Source: Proteles cristata cristata (lineage: Eukaryota; Chordata; Mammalia; Carnivora; Hyaenidae). From it: a stretch of DNA of 64,000 nucleotides. Shown piece after piece: positions 45,970-57,899 of the stretch; position 1 is the first letter of the stretch, and every line of letters starts with the position of its first letter. The DNA lies in assembly GCA_017311185.1 (NCBI GenBank), contig JAESUZ010005537.1, positions 868,001 to 932,000 of the forward strand, given 5' to 3'. The position numbers were made by a program, and so were the translations under genes. The notes below the pieces were generated by a model that made no database searches, was not told the DNA's origin, and worked only from the letters and a program-made list of their open reading frames with translations.

Positions 45970-48169
45970 GAGACTATATAAGCCACAGTGAAGAACCTCC
46001 TCCTTGAACTTTAATAGCCCTGTGCATTCCTACAGGGACACAAAATGTCGACATCAAGTAGGTAGTTCACATACAAAGCAGACCCTGGCCCTGACCTTAG
46101 TCCTACCTTACCTGTGACTCTGGGCTAGTCCTTAGCTTCTCTGGGCCTCGACTGCTCCCTCTGTCCCTTGAGTGTTAGCTGGATGATTTCCAGGGTCAGC
46201 CCAGTTCTGACCTCTGTGGTGCTCATCTGTGACCCCCATATCTTAAAGGCCCTTGGCCACCCTAAGATTTCGAGCCTGGGAGTGGCTGACAATCTAGTCT
46301 TCAGCAGGCTGCTGCCAATCGTCGCGAATTCTCTGGAAGTCTGTTGGTTCCAGGGAGTGATCCTGCTGCCTCCCCCTGCCAGTCTGCAGAGCAGAGAGCC
46401 CAGCCTGCCCTGGCACAGCCCCTGGACACCTGCCTAGCCTTGGAGCCTCTGCTTCACTAAGGTTCCTTTTCACTCCCTCCCTTCCTCCTTCAGCCAGCGT
46501 GCCTTACTGTGCTGGGCCAGTGTGAGGCTGGGGGCAGACCTGGCAGTGGCCTAGTTTTACCTGCAGAGGGTTCAGTGCCCTGCCAGGAAGAGTGGGTATT
46601 ATTAGTCCTATCTTACAGCCATAGCAGCCGAGGCTTGGAGCACCTGCGCGTTAGTCTCTCGCCCCACATGGAGACTCTGTCCTTCCTTTCTTTTCCCGTT
46701 GTATGCTGCCATCTTTCAGAACCCGGCTCTCATTTCCTATCCTCCAGGAATGGCCATTCTCAAGCCCTCCCACCCTCCCTGGGCCTCCATGGCAGCCACA
46801 GCAGCACCCATGATGGCCCCGGGAGCCCACAGCACTGGTCCCTACTCATGGCCTCCTGTCAGATCTACATGCCCTCCCCAGGGTGAAGGGAACAGGCACC
46901 TCCCCAGGCGTCAGGACCATGGCGAGCCCTCTTCTCCCCAAAAGTCCACACCAGAGAGTGCAAACCCCTCAGTCAATATCGGATCAGGGCAAGCTGGCGT
47001 AGTTTGCACCATGGAACTCCAGATCCTAGAATGAGAAACTAGGTTCTTCTGGCCCCGCCTCCACCCAGTGCATCCCTGTGTCTCCCACAGGAGCCCTGTG
47101 GTTGGGAGCCTTTAGGCAAATATGTGTCGCATGGTATGGAAGACCCTCTGGGGACCCCCTACCATTGACCCCTAGGCATGTGTATTCTCAGATTCTTTGT
47201 GTGCAAGGAGAGCTGCTTGCAAAGAGCCCCTGCTGGCTCGGAGGGCTCTGTTCGCTCCCTCTGACCTGGTTAACTCAGACTTTAATATTGAATATATTTT
47301 CCCAGAATATGGGGGAGGAAAACAAACTCAGAAGCAGACACACAGGATGGCTTAGGTACGGCCATCAAAGGACAGGGAGGCCATAAAGCCAGAGGTGACC
47401 ACGATGTCATGAGATAGTCTAGTCTCAGAATCAGAAGCTCACAGCATGAAGTCTTCCACAATCTTCAAATCATGAGCCAGGATGCAGAGGCTCAAGGAAT
47501 CTAAGAATGGTGAAATCTTAGAACATTAGGCTCAGAGGCATTTTTCGACTCGAAGAATCTTCACATCATGAAATCCTAGCCTCTTAGCTTTGAAGAATTT
47601 TCAGCTCATAGACACAGACTTTTAAAATCTTAGAGTTGGAAGGGACCAGTCATCGAGAATTCCAAAAAGCCCCATCGGCAAACACGTTGATCTGCCTCCT
47701 ATGGCCAGCCAGCCCATCTCAGGCCAAAGGGAGCAAGCCGGAGCAGGGAAGTACTTTGTGACGGAGATAAAAATGGGAGTGTGCCTTTGTTAATAGTTCC
47801 CATTTGGACGTCTCTCAAAGCCAGGAAGAGGTCGCCCGGTAATGCAGCTTCCCGCGGGAGGAAACTGAAGAATGTGAGTAGTGCCACGGCTGGCCTGCCA
47901 GCCCAGTCGCCGCCGCTCTTCCCTCCTGGACTTTGCCTCTAAGTAGTATCCACTTCACTCCTTTTATCCCCCATCACCGGCTCTCTGTCCGCCTACTTAA
48001 TCCACAGGCAGCTGGTGGCCCAGCCCTTGGCTGTGCTCGATGGCTGCCAAGCCGTCTCGCCGAGCAGCTCCTCCAGGATCCTTTTAAATCTGTGCAGTGT
48101 ATCCGCTGGAACACAAAACTGTTGCCCCGAGCTTGGAAACGCTGTTGCTTTGCTGAGCCCCCTCCCTCT
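45970..48169. other. Intron 2, mixed
   Basis: A MIR-like piece at about 46,080-46,210; a block of degenerate phrases (gaatctt, catgaaatc, ttagaac) at 47,400-47,650 that looks like an old dispersed repeat; the rest is unique. Confidence 0.45.
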
Positions 48170-48425
48170 CCAGGAATTTCCTCCCTTTCTCTTCTATTTC
48201 TGAATCCTAGGAGATTTCCAAGGCTCAGCTCAAAGCTGTGCCTCCTCCAGGAAGTCTTCCCAGAATGCTCCTAAATCTAATCCTTCTGGAAAGACTTGGT
48301 CCCTGCCTCCCTTGATGGCCCAGCCACATATGTTCTTTCCCTCTGTGAATTTTTTTAATGATGTTTTATTATATTTCTTTCAGTGCTTCTATGTTTTACT
48401 TGATATTATAAATATTACTGAGACA
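48170..48425 (+). repeat. L2 LINE remnant
   Basis: gctcagctcaaagctgtgcc, tcctccaggaagtcttccca then gaatgctcc fit L2. Confidence 0.7.
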
Positions 48426-49261
48426 GCCTTTTATTTTCTTTCCTAATAGACCCCAATTCAAAATCTATCTCCAGAAATGCTCACAACGGATTACAAAATT
48501 AGGCAGAATGTGCTCCAGTTTTAAATTGGGGCTTTGTGATGTATTCTGTGGCTGGGGTTTTGGGAACTCTGGATGCTAGAAAGGGGGTGTGTCTTGGCCT
48601 CTGTATGCGCAGAAAGCCCTCACACTTCCTACCTGCCAGCACGGCAGGTGAGTGCACTGTTGCTGGCCAGTTTGGGCAGGACTCTGTGACATCCATGGGC
48701 CCTCCGGGATTTCTCTCTCTGTGCTGGAACACTTGGGTGTCTTCCCTTCCTCATCTGTTACTTGCAAACAAAGGCCTCTTTTTCCCTCTTCTTTACTACC
48801 CAGAGCACACGTGAGCCTCTGCAGGCTCACCACCTCCCACTTTATTTTCATTTCAGCATGTTTAATTTGGCCCCCGACTTGCTACTTTGGTTTCGGGCCC
48901 CAATGATGCTGACCTGTTCTAGTTCTTCTCTCTGCTCCCCTCCCTTCCTCCCTCCCTTCCTCCCCCACAATCCTTGGCCATGCCTCTGTGCATTTCCTTG
49001 TGCTAGTCCCTACCTGAGAGCAATTTCCAGTTTTTATTGTTTGGCTAACTTACACTGCCCTGGAGTGGTAAGGATTTCTGAGGGCAGTCATTTTAACAGC
49101 CTGGACTCCTCAAATGCGCCTGTGGAGCCAGACTTTGATCCTTGGTCACCAGATTGGACTGTACCCTATGAGCAGATGCTGCCTGATCAGAACTCAGCAG
49201 TTTGAATGCAGGTGCAGTGATGCAATTAGCTTTCAGCATTGCAGGTCTGTCTGTATTTATT

Positions 49262-49292
49262 TTATTTGTTTGTTTGTTTGTTTGTGTGTTTA
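49262..49292 (+). repeat. (TTTG)n microsatellite
   Basis: Five or six tttg units at the start of an L1 3'-end fragment. Confidence 0.9.
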
Positions 49293-49380
49293 TTATTGAG
49301 GTATAATTGACATCACATTCAGGTATACAATGTACTGATTCAATATTTGTATATATTGCAAAATGACACTGTGTTTTAAA
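49290..49380 (+). mobile_element. L1 3'-end fragment, sense
   Basis: ttgaggtataattgacatca followed by gattcaatatttgtatatat and tgcaaaatgac matches the L1 3' UTR; it is short and abuts a (tttg)n run. Confidence 0.7.
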
Positions 49381-49387
49381 AGAATTG

Positions 49388-49710
49388 ATGGGTGTCTTAA
49401 TCTGCTGACTCTTGTAATAACAAGCTACCATATGTAGACTGAGCAGCTCAAACAACAGAAATTTACTTTCCGACAGTTCTGGAGGCTGAGGTCTGAGATT
49501 GGGGTGGAAAGGTGGAAAGAGAGTATGAGCAAGAGAGAGATGAGTTGAGCTGAAAGTGGGAAAGAGCTAGTCAGGAGGAGCCCACCTTTACGACCTCTTC
49601 TAAACCCAATTATATCATAAAATCTCTATCTCCAAATACTATCATTGTGACACTTAGGGCTCTAACATTTGAATTGCGGGTGAGGGGGACACATTCAGTC
49701 TATAACAGTG
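49388..49710 (-). mobile_element. LTR remnant, probably MaLR (MLT1-like), antisense
   Basis: aacaacagaaatttactttc followed by agttctggaggctgaggtct, then ggacacattcagtctataac near the right end, are the reverse complement of a MaLR-type LTR. No internal retroviral genes are present, consistent with a solo LTR. The subfamily is uncertain. Confidence 0.6.
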
Positions 49711-50859
49711 GGTGAGTTGCACCTGGGCCCCCCTGAGTGCCTGACTACCCTTGAAGAGAGACAGGTCACCAGACCAGGTCTGTGCAAGTCAGAGCCCTGG
49801 GCCATCGCTGGGCGACAGCCTGGGACCTTAGACCAGGCTGTGTCTGTGGCAGACGCACTGCTGCTGGAGTCCCCTAACTAGGCAAAGGTTGTTTCCCTGC
49901 GGGAGTCTGCCAGCTTTCAGATCGGTGCCTGACCACCACCTCCCTCCCCAGCAGGCGGTGCAAATACCCCCCTGCCCTTCAGTACTGAGACCTTGTCACC
50001 CTTTATTCTCAGGGTTCATTCTTTTCTTCCCATTGGTCAGGAAAGGTGGGGGAAGCATTAAAATTTACTTTTCATTTGCTCTTAAATTGTGAGCCTGTGC
50101 TTTTTTGTGTAAAAGCTTTCTCCCCATTTCCCTCATTCAGAGGAACATCCTGGTCTGATTCTACCTTTAGAAACAAGAATTAGTCTTTACTTACATGGTG
50201 CACACTTGGCTCAGGACCCCCTCCACTGCAAAGCTCCGGGGCTTTGGCCCAGGACAGCTCAGGGCTCCTTCAGGGTCCAGGATCACTGCCCTTCTTGGGA
50301 GTGTCACTAACCTTGGACTAGTTACATGACCTTTCTGTGCCTCCCTCTCCACATCAGGCAACTTCATCCATCTGCTGTGAGGATTTATTAATTGGTGTAA
50401 AGCACAGTACCAGACACAAAAACTGTACTCTGTAAACACTAGCTCTTACTAATTATTGGATTTTTAAATTAACATCATTACACAATTTTTCAGGAAATGC
50501 TTTGTAGTTCCCGCTTTGTGCCAGACATGGGGGTATATGCTGGAGATGGAAATGTGAGCAAGAATGATGATGCTGTCCCCCCTCCCTCCCTCTTCCCCCC
50601 CATTCCCCTTGCTTTCTGAGTGGGGAGGAGGTGTAGGGGGAGGAGGAAGCTCAGGGAGGCCAGGACACATAAGGAGGTGTGTGGGGGGAGCCCGCAGGAC
50701 GGGCACTTCTCAGTCCTGGGCAGATCTGGGAAGACTTCCTGGAGGAGTCCAAATCTGAAGGAGTAGAAGTCAGCAGGCCAGTGCTATGGGGGCGCTAGGC
50801 TCTGGAGATGGCGGGCCCTACACCAGGGGCCAGAGGTGGCTGGGCTGTCTGGGACTGTC

Positions 50860-51240
50860 TGCAGTGCCGCGTGGCCGTTATGCATGGACCGCGGTGACAG
50901 GAAGCCAAGTGAAACAGCCTGCGATCTGCCTACTTAGGCCGAAGCCCGGGGCCCCTCCGGGCGGAACTCAGGACCCAGCTGGACCTTAGGCGAGGTGGGT
51001 GCGCTTAGCCCGGCCGCCGCCACCGCTTGGGACAGATTCTTGGAGCGCAAGTGCCCGGTTCCTAAAGGCGGGGCGCTCGGGAAGGCCGTTGAGGGTGGGT
51101 CGGGGCGCCCCTCCGCCCGCCCCTCCGCCTGCCAGCGGGCTCCCCCCACCCCCCCGTCCCCCCCGCAGCGGGCAGCACCCGCACTCGGGGCGAGCAGCGC
51201 CCGCCCCCTACCCGGGAAGCCTCAGGGCGAAGATAAAAGG
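50860..51240. promoter_or_regulatory. Intronic CpG island in TRABD2B intron 2
   Basis: CpG dinucleotides are dense from about 50,860 to 51,235 (for example ggccgccgccaccgc near 51,010 and cgcccctccgcccgcccctc near 51,105), well above the depleted background on both sides. It contains GC boxes and the poly-C/poly-G tracts of a promoter-like island, and no SINE or known repeat accounts for it. It could be an alternative TRABD2B promoter, a promoter of a non-coding or antisense RNA, or an enhancer island. Overlapping frames of about 90-120 codons are proline/alanine-rich and not recognisable. Confidence 0.65.
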
Positions 51241-52184
51241 CAAGGCCTTTTTTCTTTCTGCTTCTTCTGTTTAAGGGACTTACCTGCTTCCTCCCTATTA
51301 AGGTTATTTAAAGCTTCCTGGCCAGTGTTATCTCCTGGGGACTTAATGCGCCTCTAGGCCGTTCGTAATTCAAATCTCTGTCCCATTTTAAAGCCCTTTT
51401 TGAAAAGGAAGATGCGGCAGAGAAAGCCTTTTGGAAATCTCTCTGGCTCAGCCTTTTAGCCGTAGTACACAGGGTTTTCATTTCTTGAACTGCTCAGCCT
51501 TGAGGTTGAGACAAGACAAAAGCATCGTTGGCACTGGTAATTCCAACCATTTGCGCCGCGCTTTGCGATGTCAAGTCTTTTACCTGCATTACCGCCTGCT
51601 CTCCCCTCCCCCACCAGGACACCTATGAGGGGCTTACTTCAGTTTTCCGTCCCTGCCTCTGATTTTGGACTTCCAGCGCTCCCCTCCCCCTCCATCTCCA
51701 GCTGGGTGGCTATAAGCATCCACTGGCTTAGGAGACATTTTCCAGCACCAGACACTCTATTGGGGCTGAGAACAGCTTGAAGCACTGTAGATTGGTCACA
51801 GGAAGGGTAAACCAAGACACTTCAGGACCTCAGTGGTAATGACACTTGGTCATTGTGCTTGACCTTGACTGGGATGTTTCTTTGACCCAGCCTGACATAG
51901 CGCCCAGGTTTAGGCCTGCTGGTGATTTTATGATTCTGCTTCCAGTCGGTATAGTTTTGGCCGGATGGTGGGTGAGAAAGGAATGCTGGATTCCTGATGG
52001 AGATCTTGCAGGCTGAACACGCTCAGGGCCCTGGAGGCAGGAGTAGAAAAAGCCCTGCGGGGAAGGAGACCATTAAGCAAAAGCACGCTGGGACAGGAAC
52101 CTGCAGAGGGTATGCAGAGAAAAGCTTTCCACTCCTCCCTCCATTGACTTTTTCCTTCCTTTTCCTAATCAAGATCCCAAGAGA

Positions 52185-52545
52185 GCCATTGTTATTTAGT
52201 GCCTGTTATGTGCAGGGCCTCTGGTTTATCACAGTAAATTCCTAAAGCAATCCTGAAAGGCAGCTATTATTTTCTCCATTTTGAGGAAATTGAGGCTAAG
52301 TACTTTGTGCGAAATTGCAAAGCCAGGATTTCCACTTCTGTCTTCTGATAGATGAACAGAGAGACTGGACTGGAGCTGGAATTCCCACTCCATTACTTTG
52401 GCTAGATGACCGGGGTGTGTTTTCACATCTGAAAAGATGGAGTTCACAGTATTGCCCGCCCACCCAGTGTGTTGAGAAGAGTAAATGAGGTAATGCGTCT
52501 AAACCACCTAGCTGAGTGCCTGGCACCCAGTAGGAGGTGATGCAC
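52185..52545. repeat. MIR remnants, antisense then sense
   Basis: tgcctgttatgtgcagggcc and ctccattttgaggaaattga read antisense; agtaaatgaggtaatgcgtc and ctgagtgcctggcacccagt read sense. Confidence 0.7.
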
Positions 52546-53564
52546 ATTCGCTGGGGAGGTTGAAGTCGTGGTCATTTTAATTATTGTGATTGGCTCATTT
52601 TCACACTGTTTGTGAGGTGAAACCCATCCCGTAGAGAAGACGGTTCTAGATCCCTTAGTCTCCCAGGCACGGAGCAGGGATGCGTATGCTTTGCTGACCT
52701 GATTGGAACCGTGTGACCCGACCACCCAGAGCGGGATCATTTTTTTGCTGACCATCTGTGGTGTGTAATGTCTGACTGTACTCTTTCTGGGTCGGCTTCC
52801 CTGTGATCTCTCACTGTTCCCCGGAGTGAGGACACATCAAAAGGAGGAATCTAAACGTTTAGGCTGGAGACCTGGGCTCCAAGCCCACTGCCGCTGGTTA
52901 CATCCAGGACCTAGGGAGATCCCCTGCCTGAGGGTCCTTTCCCTCTGTTGTGAATGGGTTGAAGATTATTAGCAGCAACTCAAGAGTCATGGGGAGAATC
53001 ACGAGATCCATCCTGGGAAGGACTTTATTAGCCCCGAAGTGCTCTGTGTTCTTAGTAGTACTCAGGGTGCAGGTGTTTTTCCTCTTTCTCCCAAAGAGAA
53101 GTACAGGTTTCTCCTGCTGTCCAGCAGTGGAGAGTTCCTGCAAAGAAGCAATGACCGTTAATTTATATGGAAAAGTTTGTGACCATTCCCAAACTCAGAA
53201 AATAACCTCTCAAGCTTTTCTGATACCTTAGGACACATCTTGCTAATGGGTGCACGAAATAAACCAACCCAAAGCACCGATGCTCACAGACACAGTGTGA
53301 AGCGATGATGGCATGAGAGCTCACTGCCTCTGCTGGCTCGCTGCAAAACACACTGCATGCTATTTTCTCTTGTCGCCCCTTTTCATAAAGAAATCCTCTT
53401 TGGATTTCTTTTGGTTGGTGAAAAAGGTACTAATGTAGGTCTTTTGTAAAAGCGAAGTGGCGTACAGCAGATTTTCAGGAAGCAAGGGAAATACTTAGCT
53501 AATTGATTTAGTTATTATGAAACTGTTCACCCGTTCATCCATTCCTTCATTTGTTTGTTGGACA

Positions 53565-53905
53565 AGCACTGCTGGGAACAACAGTGTGCCAGGCTCAGGT
53601 CCAGGCTCTGGGATTCGGAGATGAATGTGGGGCTGCTGGGGAAGGGGGGCAGTTGAGGAGACATGAGGAGAGAGGTGCCTCAGTGCCAAGTGCCACGAAT
53701 ATGTCTGTGGCCTTGACAGGCACTGCTTCATCTAACCCTCGCAGCTGTCTCTCAGGTTGTATTTTGTTCCAGCCCCATTTTGCAGGTGAGGAAACTGAGA
53801 CCCAGACAGGTTAATTCATTTGCCTGTAGTAACCCAGCCAGTGGATGGAAGATCTAGAATTCAAACCCAGGAAATCTGGCTTCAGAACCTGTGCTCTCAA
53901 CCTCT
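53565..53905 (-). repeat. MIR remnant
   Basis: gccccattttgcaggtgagg, aaactgagacccagacaggt and aattcaaacccaggaaatct are antisense MIR. The left part resembles the tgtgccaggctc end. Confidence 0.75.
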
Positions 53906-54055
53906 CTGCATCTAATGAAAAGAAACTGGAGTGTGATAGTGGGGTGAGGGTGGGGGGCTCTTCTGAGACTAGAGGTATAAAAGGTTGGCTGGAAGGGCAG
54001 GGAGTTAAGACTTCTACTCTGGGAAGAGAGGGTGAGTTGATCAGTGTTGTCCGAG

Positions 54056-54107
54056 GACCTACGGGGAGGAGAGAGACTGTGGACCTAGGGGGAGGAGAGA
54101 GACTGTG
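54056..54107 (+). repeat. 26-base tandem duplication
   Basis: gacctacggggaggagagag plus actgtg is immediately repeated with one mismatch (c to g). Confidence 0.9.
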
Positions 54108-54184
54108 CTGAGGGCTGAGAGCAGATGACGTTGGCAGGTGAGGGGATGGCAGTGCAGGGCCCAACAGAAGAAGAAGCTGTATAT

Positions 54185-54410
54185 TTGTTGTTGTTGTTTT
54201 TTTTTAATATTTTTATTTATTTCTAGGAGAGAGAGAGACAGCATGAGCAGGGGAGGGTCAGAGAGAGAGGGAGTCACAGACTGAAACAGGCTCCAGGCTC
54301 TGAGCTGGCAGTCAGCACAGAGCCCGACGCGGGGCTCGAACCCACGAACCACGAGATCATGACCTAAGCGAAAGTCGGACGCTTAACCGACTAAGCCACC
54401 CAGGCGCCCC
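54185..54410 (-). mobile_element. Young felid CAN-SINE subfamily copy 2, antisense (TRABD2B intron 2)
   Basis: It is nearly identical to the copies at 28.8 and 55.4 kb over about 190 bases. The 13-base duplication agaagctgtatat is exact at 54,172-54,184 and 54,411-54,423. Most CpGs are intact. Confidence 0.97.
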
Positions 54411-54607
54411 AGAAGCTGTATATCTGTGACATCACCCATGTGTGGGCCGCTTCTCTGTGGGGCTCCCTAGTGGGGGTGGGGGAGCGGGAGATGTGAGAGG
54501 GCCGCCCCAGCCCCCAGCCCTGTGGGGTCCCCGTTCAATGTGCGACAGTAGCTAGACAGCGTGTCAGCTCCTACCTGTGTGTCATTGTTGAGCACTGACC
54601 CTGAGCC

Positions 54608-54626
54608 TCCACCCCCTGGTGGCGGG
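54608..54626 (-). promoter_or_regulatory. CTCF-like motif, reverse orientation (intron 2)
   Basis: The plus strand reads tccaccccctggtggcggg; its complement contains gccaccagggggtgg, close to the CTCF core with one weak position. Confidence 0.4.
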
Positions 54627-55389
54627 CCTTTGCAGGGGCTTGGGTACCCGGAGGCCCTACAGATGCTACCAGGGTGGAGGAGACTGCGTCCTTGCTGTCT
54701 AGGAACTGTCTTGCTGAAGATGCTCATGTGTAGATGGCAGACAGACCCCTCCTTCCCAGTACCCAGCTTGGCTTTAGCGTAGCGCCCCCTGAGCTCAGTG
54801 TTGAAGGACAGATGGGCATCCCGGGTTCAGGAGAAGCAGCATGTAGGGGCTGGGGTTGATGGTGCTGTTGATCCCCACTGAGGGACTGTCCTCACTCGCA
54901 TGTGGAAAATGTCTACAGGAGGCGTGGGAGACCAGGGAACTGGCTGCAGAGGCTCACAGGCCACCTCATGGAGGCCTCACCAACCAGTTAAGACATTGGG
55001 GCTTGACCCAGGCTGTGTTGGGAGCCACTGTCCCCGGTCCCATAGTTTGTAATTAATTCATCCATCAGACAGGAGCATCTCACCCAGGCCTGCCGAAAAT
55101 TCTCAAGCCCCTTGGCTTGAGGAAGGAGCGACCATGTGAGGTTCCTTCCTCTCATCGGATCCAGGATGTTCTCACCGCTGGGCCAGAGGAGGACTTTCAG
55201 CCCCTGGAATAGGAACTTAGAGGTGTTTTCTCTTACCACTAGGTCCTGAAAGTAGTCTGGCAGCTGAAGAAGACCAGCTGTAGCTATATATTACAGGATC
55301 TTTCGTGGGGGAGCCGGAGATCCTGACTGCCATTTCTAGAGTACTTACTGTAGGACAGCATGTCCCCCCGCATTTCATGTGACCCTTTT

Positions 55390-55609
55390 TTTTTTTTTTT
55401 TTTTATTTTTTATTTATTTCTAGGAGAGAGAGGGAGACAGCGTGAGCAGGGGAGGGTCAGAGAGAGAGGGAGTCACAGACTGAAACAGGCTCCAGGCTCT
55501 GAGCTGGCAGTCAGCACAGAGCCCGACGCGGGGCTCGAACCCACGGACCGCGAGATCATGACCCAAGCGAAAGTCGGACGCTTAACCGACTAAGCCACCC
55601 AGGCGCCCC
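55390..55609 (-). mobile_element. Young felid CAN-SINE subfamily copy 3, antisense (TRABD2B intron 2)
   Basis: CpGs are intact and the poly-T start is long and nearly pure. The 15-base duplication tcatgtgaccctttt is exact at 55,375-55,389 and 55,610-55,624. I count about five or six differences from copy 2 in about 190 bases, most at CpG sites. Confidence 0.97.
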
Positions 55610-55624
55610 TCATGTGACCCTTTT

Positions 55625-57509
55625 AATGGCTGCCTTGGGGGGGTCCACCTGTTCCCCAGGGGTGGGTGAGGCAGGTGGTTCCTGAATGCTCCCCAAGCGG
55701 AAGTGGGGGATGGAGGGATCCGTGGTCTATGCGTGGCCCTTAAATAGTGAGAGCACTGGAGTACGAGTCCAGCAGCATGAGCCCGGGCAGCTCCCTCCCC
55801 TCACAGGCAGCCCTTGGCGGGCATGAGAGAGCTTGGTAAACCATAAACCGCATCCCCGCCGTGGCAAAGTCAGAGCCACTTTCTAAACCAGCTCTGACCT
55901 CCCTGGGAAAGGGCATTTTTTATTTTATTGTCTCTTATATATTTATATGTCTCTCTCCTCCAGAGACTGAAGTTCTTTGAGGGCAGGAGCCTCATCTAAT
56001 GAATCTGGGTTGGCCGAGGGCCTGGCTCCAAGTATGCACTCACGGATTTGCGTGTGGCTGTAAAATTACTGGCTGTTTCTTCACATCATCGCCTGAGTAT
56101 CCGGGTGGAAAGCAGAAAGTCCCTAACCGCACCCCACATTGTTCCCAGCTTTCCAGATGTTTGGTTCCGGGAGGTTAAACATCTAGGCCGTGGCCTGCCT
56201 TTCCCACCGTGGCACCCAGGCGTGGGCTCTGAGTGGCTGCAACTCCCAAGTGCCTCTCGCCTCGTGTGACAGCCGTCCCAGGCGGAGCTGTGGTTTCCCT
56301 CCGGCCCTTCATTCCCACAGGGGCCCTAAGCGCTTCCCCTGGGCCACCCTGGGGGTGGGAGCCGCTTTCCTGGGGATTGGAGAGATCATCCCAACCCCCC
56401 ACCCTCCTTCCTCACACATCCATGTTTTTTCCAGGGCACAGAGCAGAGCTTCTGTTTGCTGGTCATTCCGTGATCCTCACACAATATAAATGAAAGCTGC
56501 TAAAACCAATAAATTCAAACCATGTGTGGGCACTGGGGAAGAGCGGGGGTGCCAGAGGCCTGCCCTGTGAGGTGCCGTCAGCTCTGATGGCACCCGAGCT
56601 GATTTGTATACGAGAGAAGTAAATATCCAGAGTGGTAAACAGCCTTGGGTCTCATCATCACTGAGATTTAAAGGCATTTAATAGGAACACACACCCTCTG
56701 TCTCTTATAAACAAAGTGAGATTCTCTGTGTGTGCTGACCTAAATTCTGCATTTTTATCTCTGGGAAAGCGAGCCAGTCATTCTAGTTGGGAGACCACAG
56801 GCAGTCTGAGCGTTGGGTTCAGTCCTCTTTGGTTTTGGCACTTGGTCTAGCACTTTCGCTTTGCCCAGGGCTACCTTTTCATCTCTCTTTGACCTTAGAG
56901 CAAGTGAGATGGGCGCCATTTTCACTCCTGGACCAGTGAGGAGCATGAGCCCAGAGATATAAATTGACTTGCCCAAGTCCACACAGCGACCCAAGCTGAG
57001 CCGGGACGTCCGTCTTCTCTTCTCCTCTGGAACCCTCTAGCTGTCCAGTGCTCTTTCCATGAGTGGTGCTTCTGTTCTCTCTAACGTAGAATCCCGGAGA
57101 CCTCCTCATCAGCCCCTTCCTCAATTGCTCTCCTTTCCAGTGTCTTCTGGAACCCGGCCCTCTGCTGAGTTCCTGGTTCCTCTGCTTTTCTATTCAGGCC
57201 GCTCTTATGTTCCAGAAAGAGCCCAGAGAAGGGACCAGACAGTCAGGAGTTTGGGGTTTTGGTCTCTGCCTCTCAACTGTGTGGCTTCCAATAAGTACTT
57301 CTCTGAGCCCCTCAGTTTTCACTTATGTAAAAAAAATGAGGATAAGAATACTTGGCCTCTTAGGATGGTTGTGAAGATTCAATGGAGCTCACATCTGTGA
57401 GGGTGCCCAGCGTCCTCTGTGCCTGCAGATTCACTTCACCCCATCTTCCTTCAACTCTGGACTCTTCCAGTGGCCTCCTAATGGCACATGAAAAATGGAT
57501 GAATCCTTA
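55625..57509. other. Intron 2, mostly unique with MIR traces
   Basis: Antisense MIR-like at about 56,900-57,060 and sense MIR-like at about 57,240-57,420. No exon. Confidence 0.45.
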
Positions 57510-57800
57510 AAATTGCATAAAGCTGAATATGCCATGCACATATATACAAATAAGTACATGTCAAATTGGTGAAACTGGAATTTCATCAGTGGATTGTCTC
57601 AGAGTCGATTTCAGTGGAATCGATATCACGCTACGGTCATGTGTAGGATGTGATGTGAGGTTACTCACTGTTGTGCTGTGGGCATGTGTAATGTGGCACC
57701 ATTGGGGGAACTTAGGTGACGGGCGTTCTTTCTATAGGATGTGAATCTATAGGATTTCAAAATAAAAATCAAAACTTTAATTAAAAAATTAATTAACCTT
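57510..57800 (+). mobile_element. L1 3'-end remnant, sense
   Basis: ggcaccattgggggaactta, then gatgtgaatctataggattt and caaaataaaaatcaaaactt correspond to an old L1 3' terminus ending in an A-rich tail. Confidence 0.7.
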
Positions 57801-57899
57801 CACAACAGACTCATTCCCTCACTCATTCTCCCACGCCCGCTGCACGCCAGGGCCTGCAGTAGGTACTAGGCATGGATCCGTGAACACAGAAGAAAAAAA

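Noticed and set aside
49388..49710. Possible endogenous retrovirus with genes
   Set aside because: Only an LTR-like remnant is visible; no gag, pol or env sequence flanks it.
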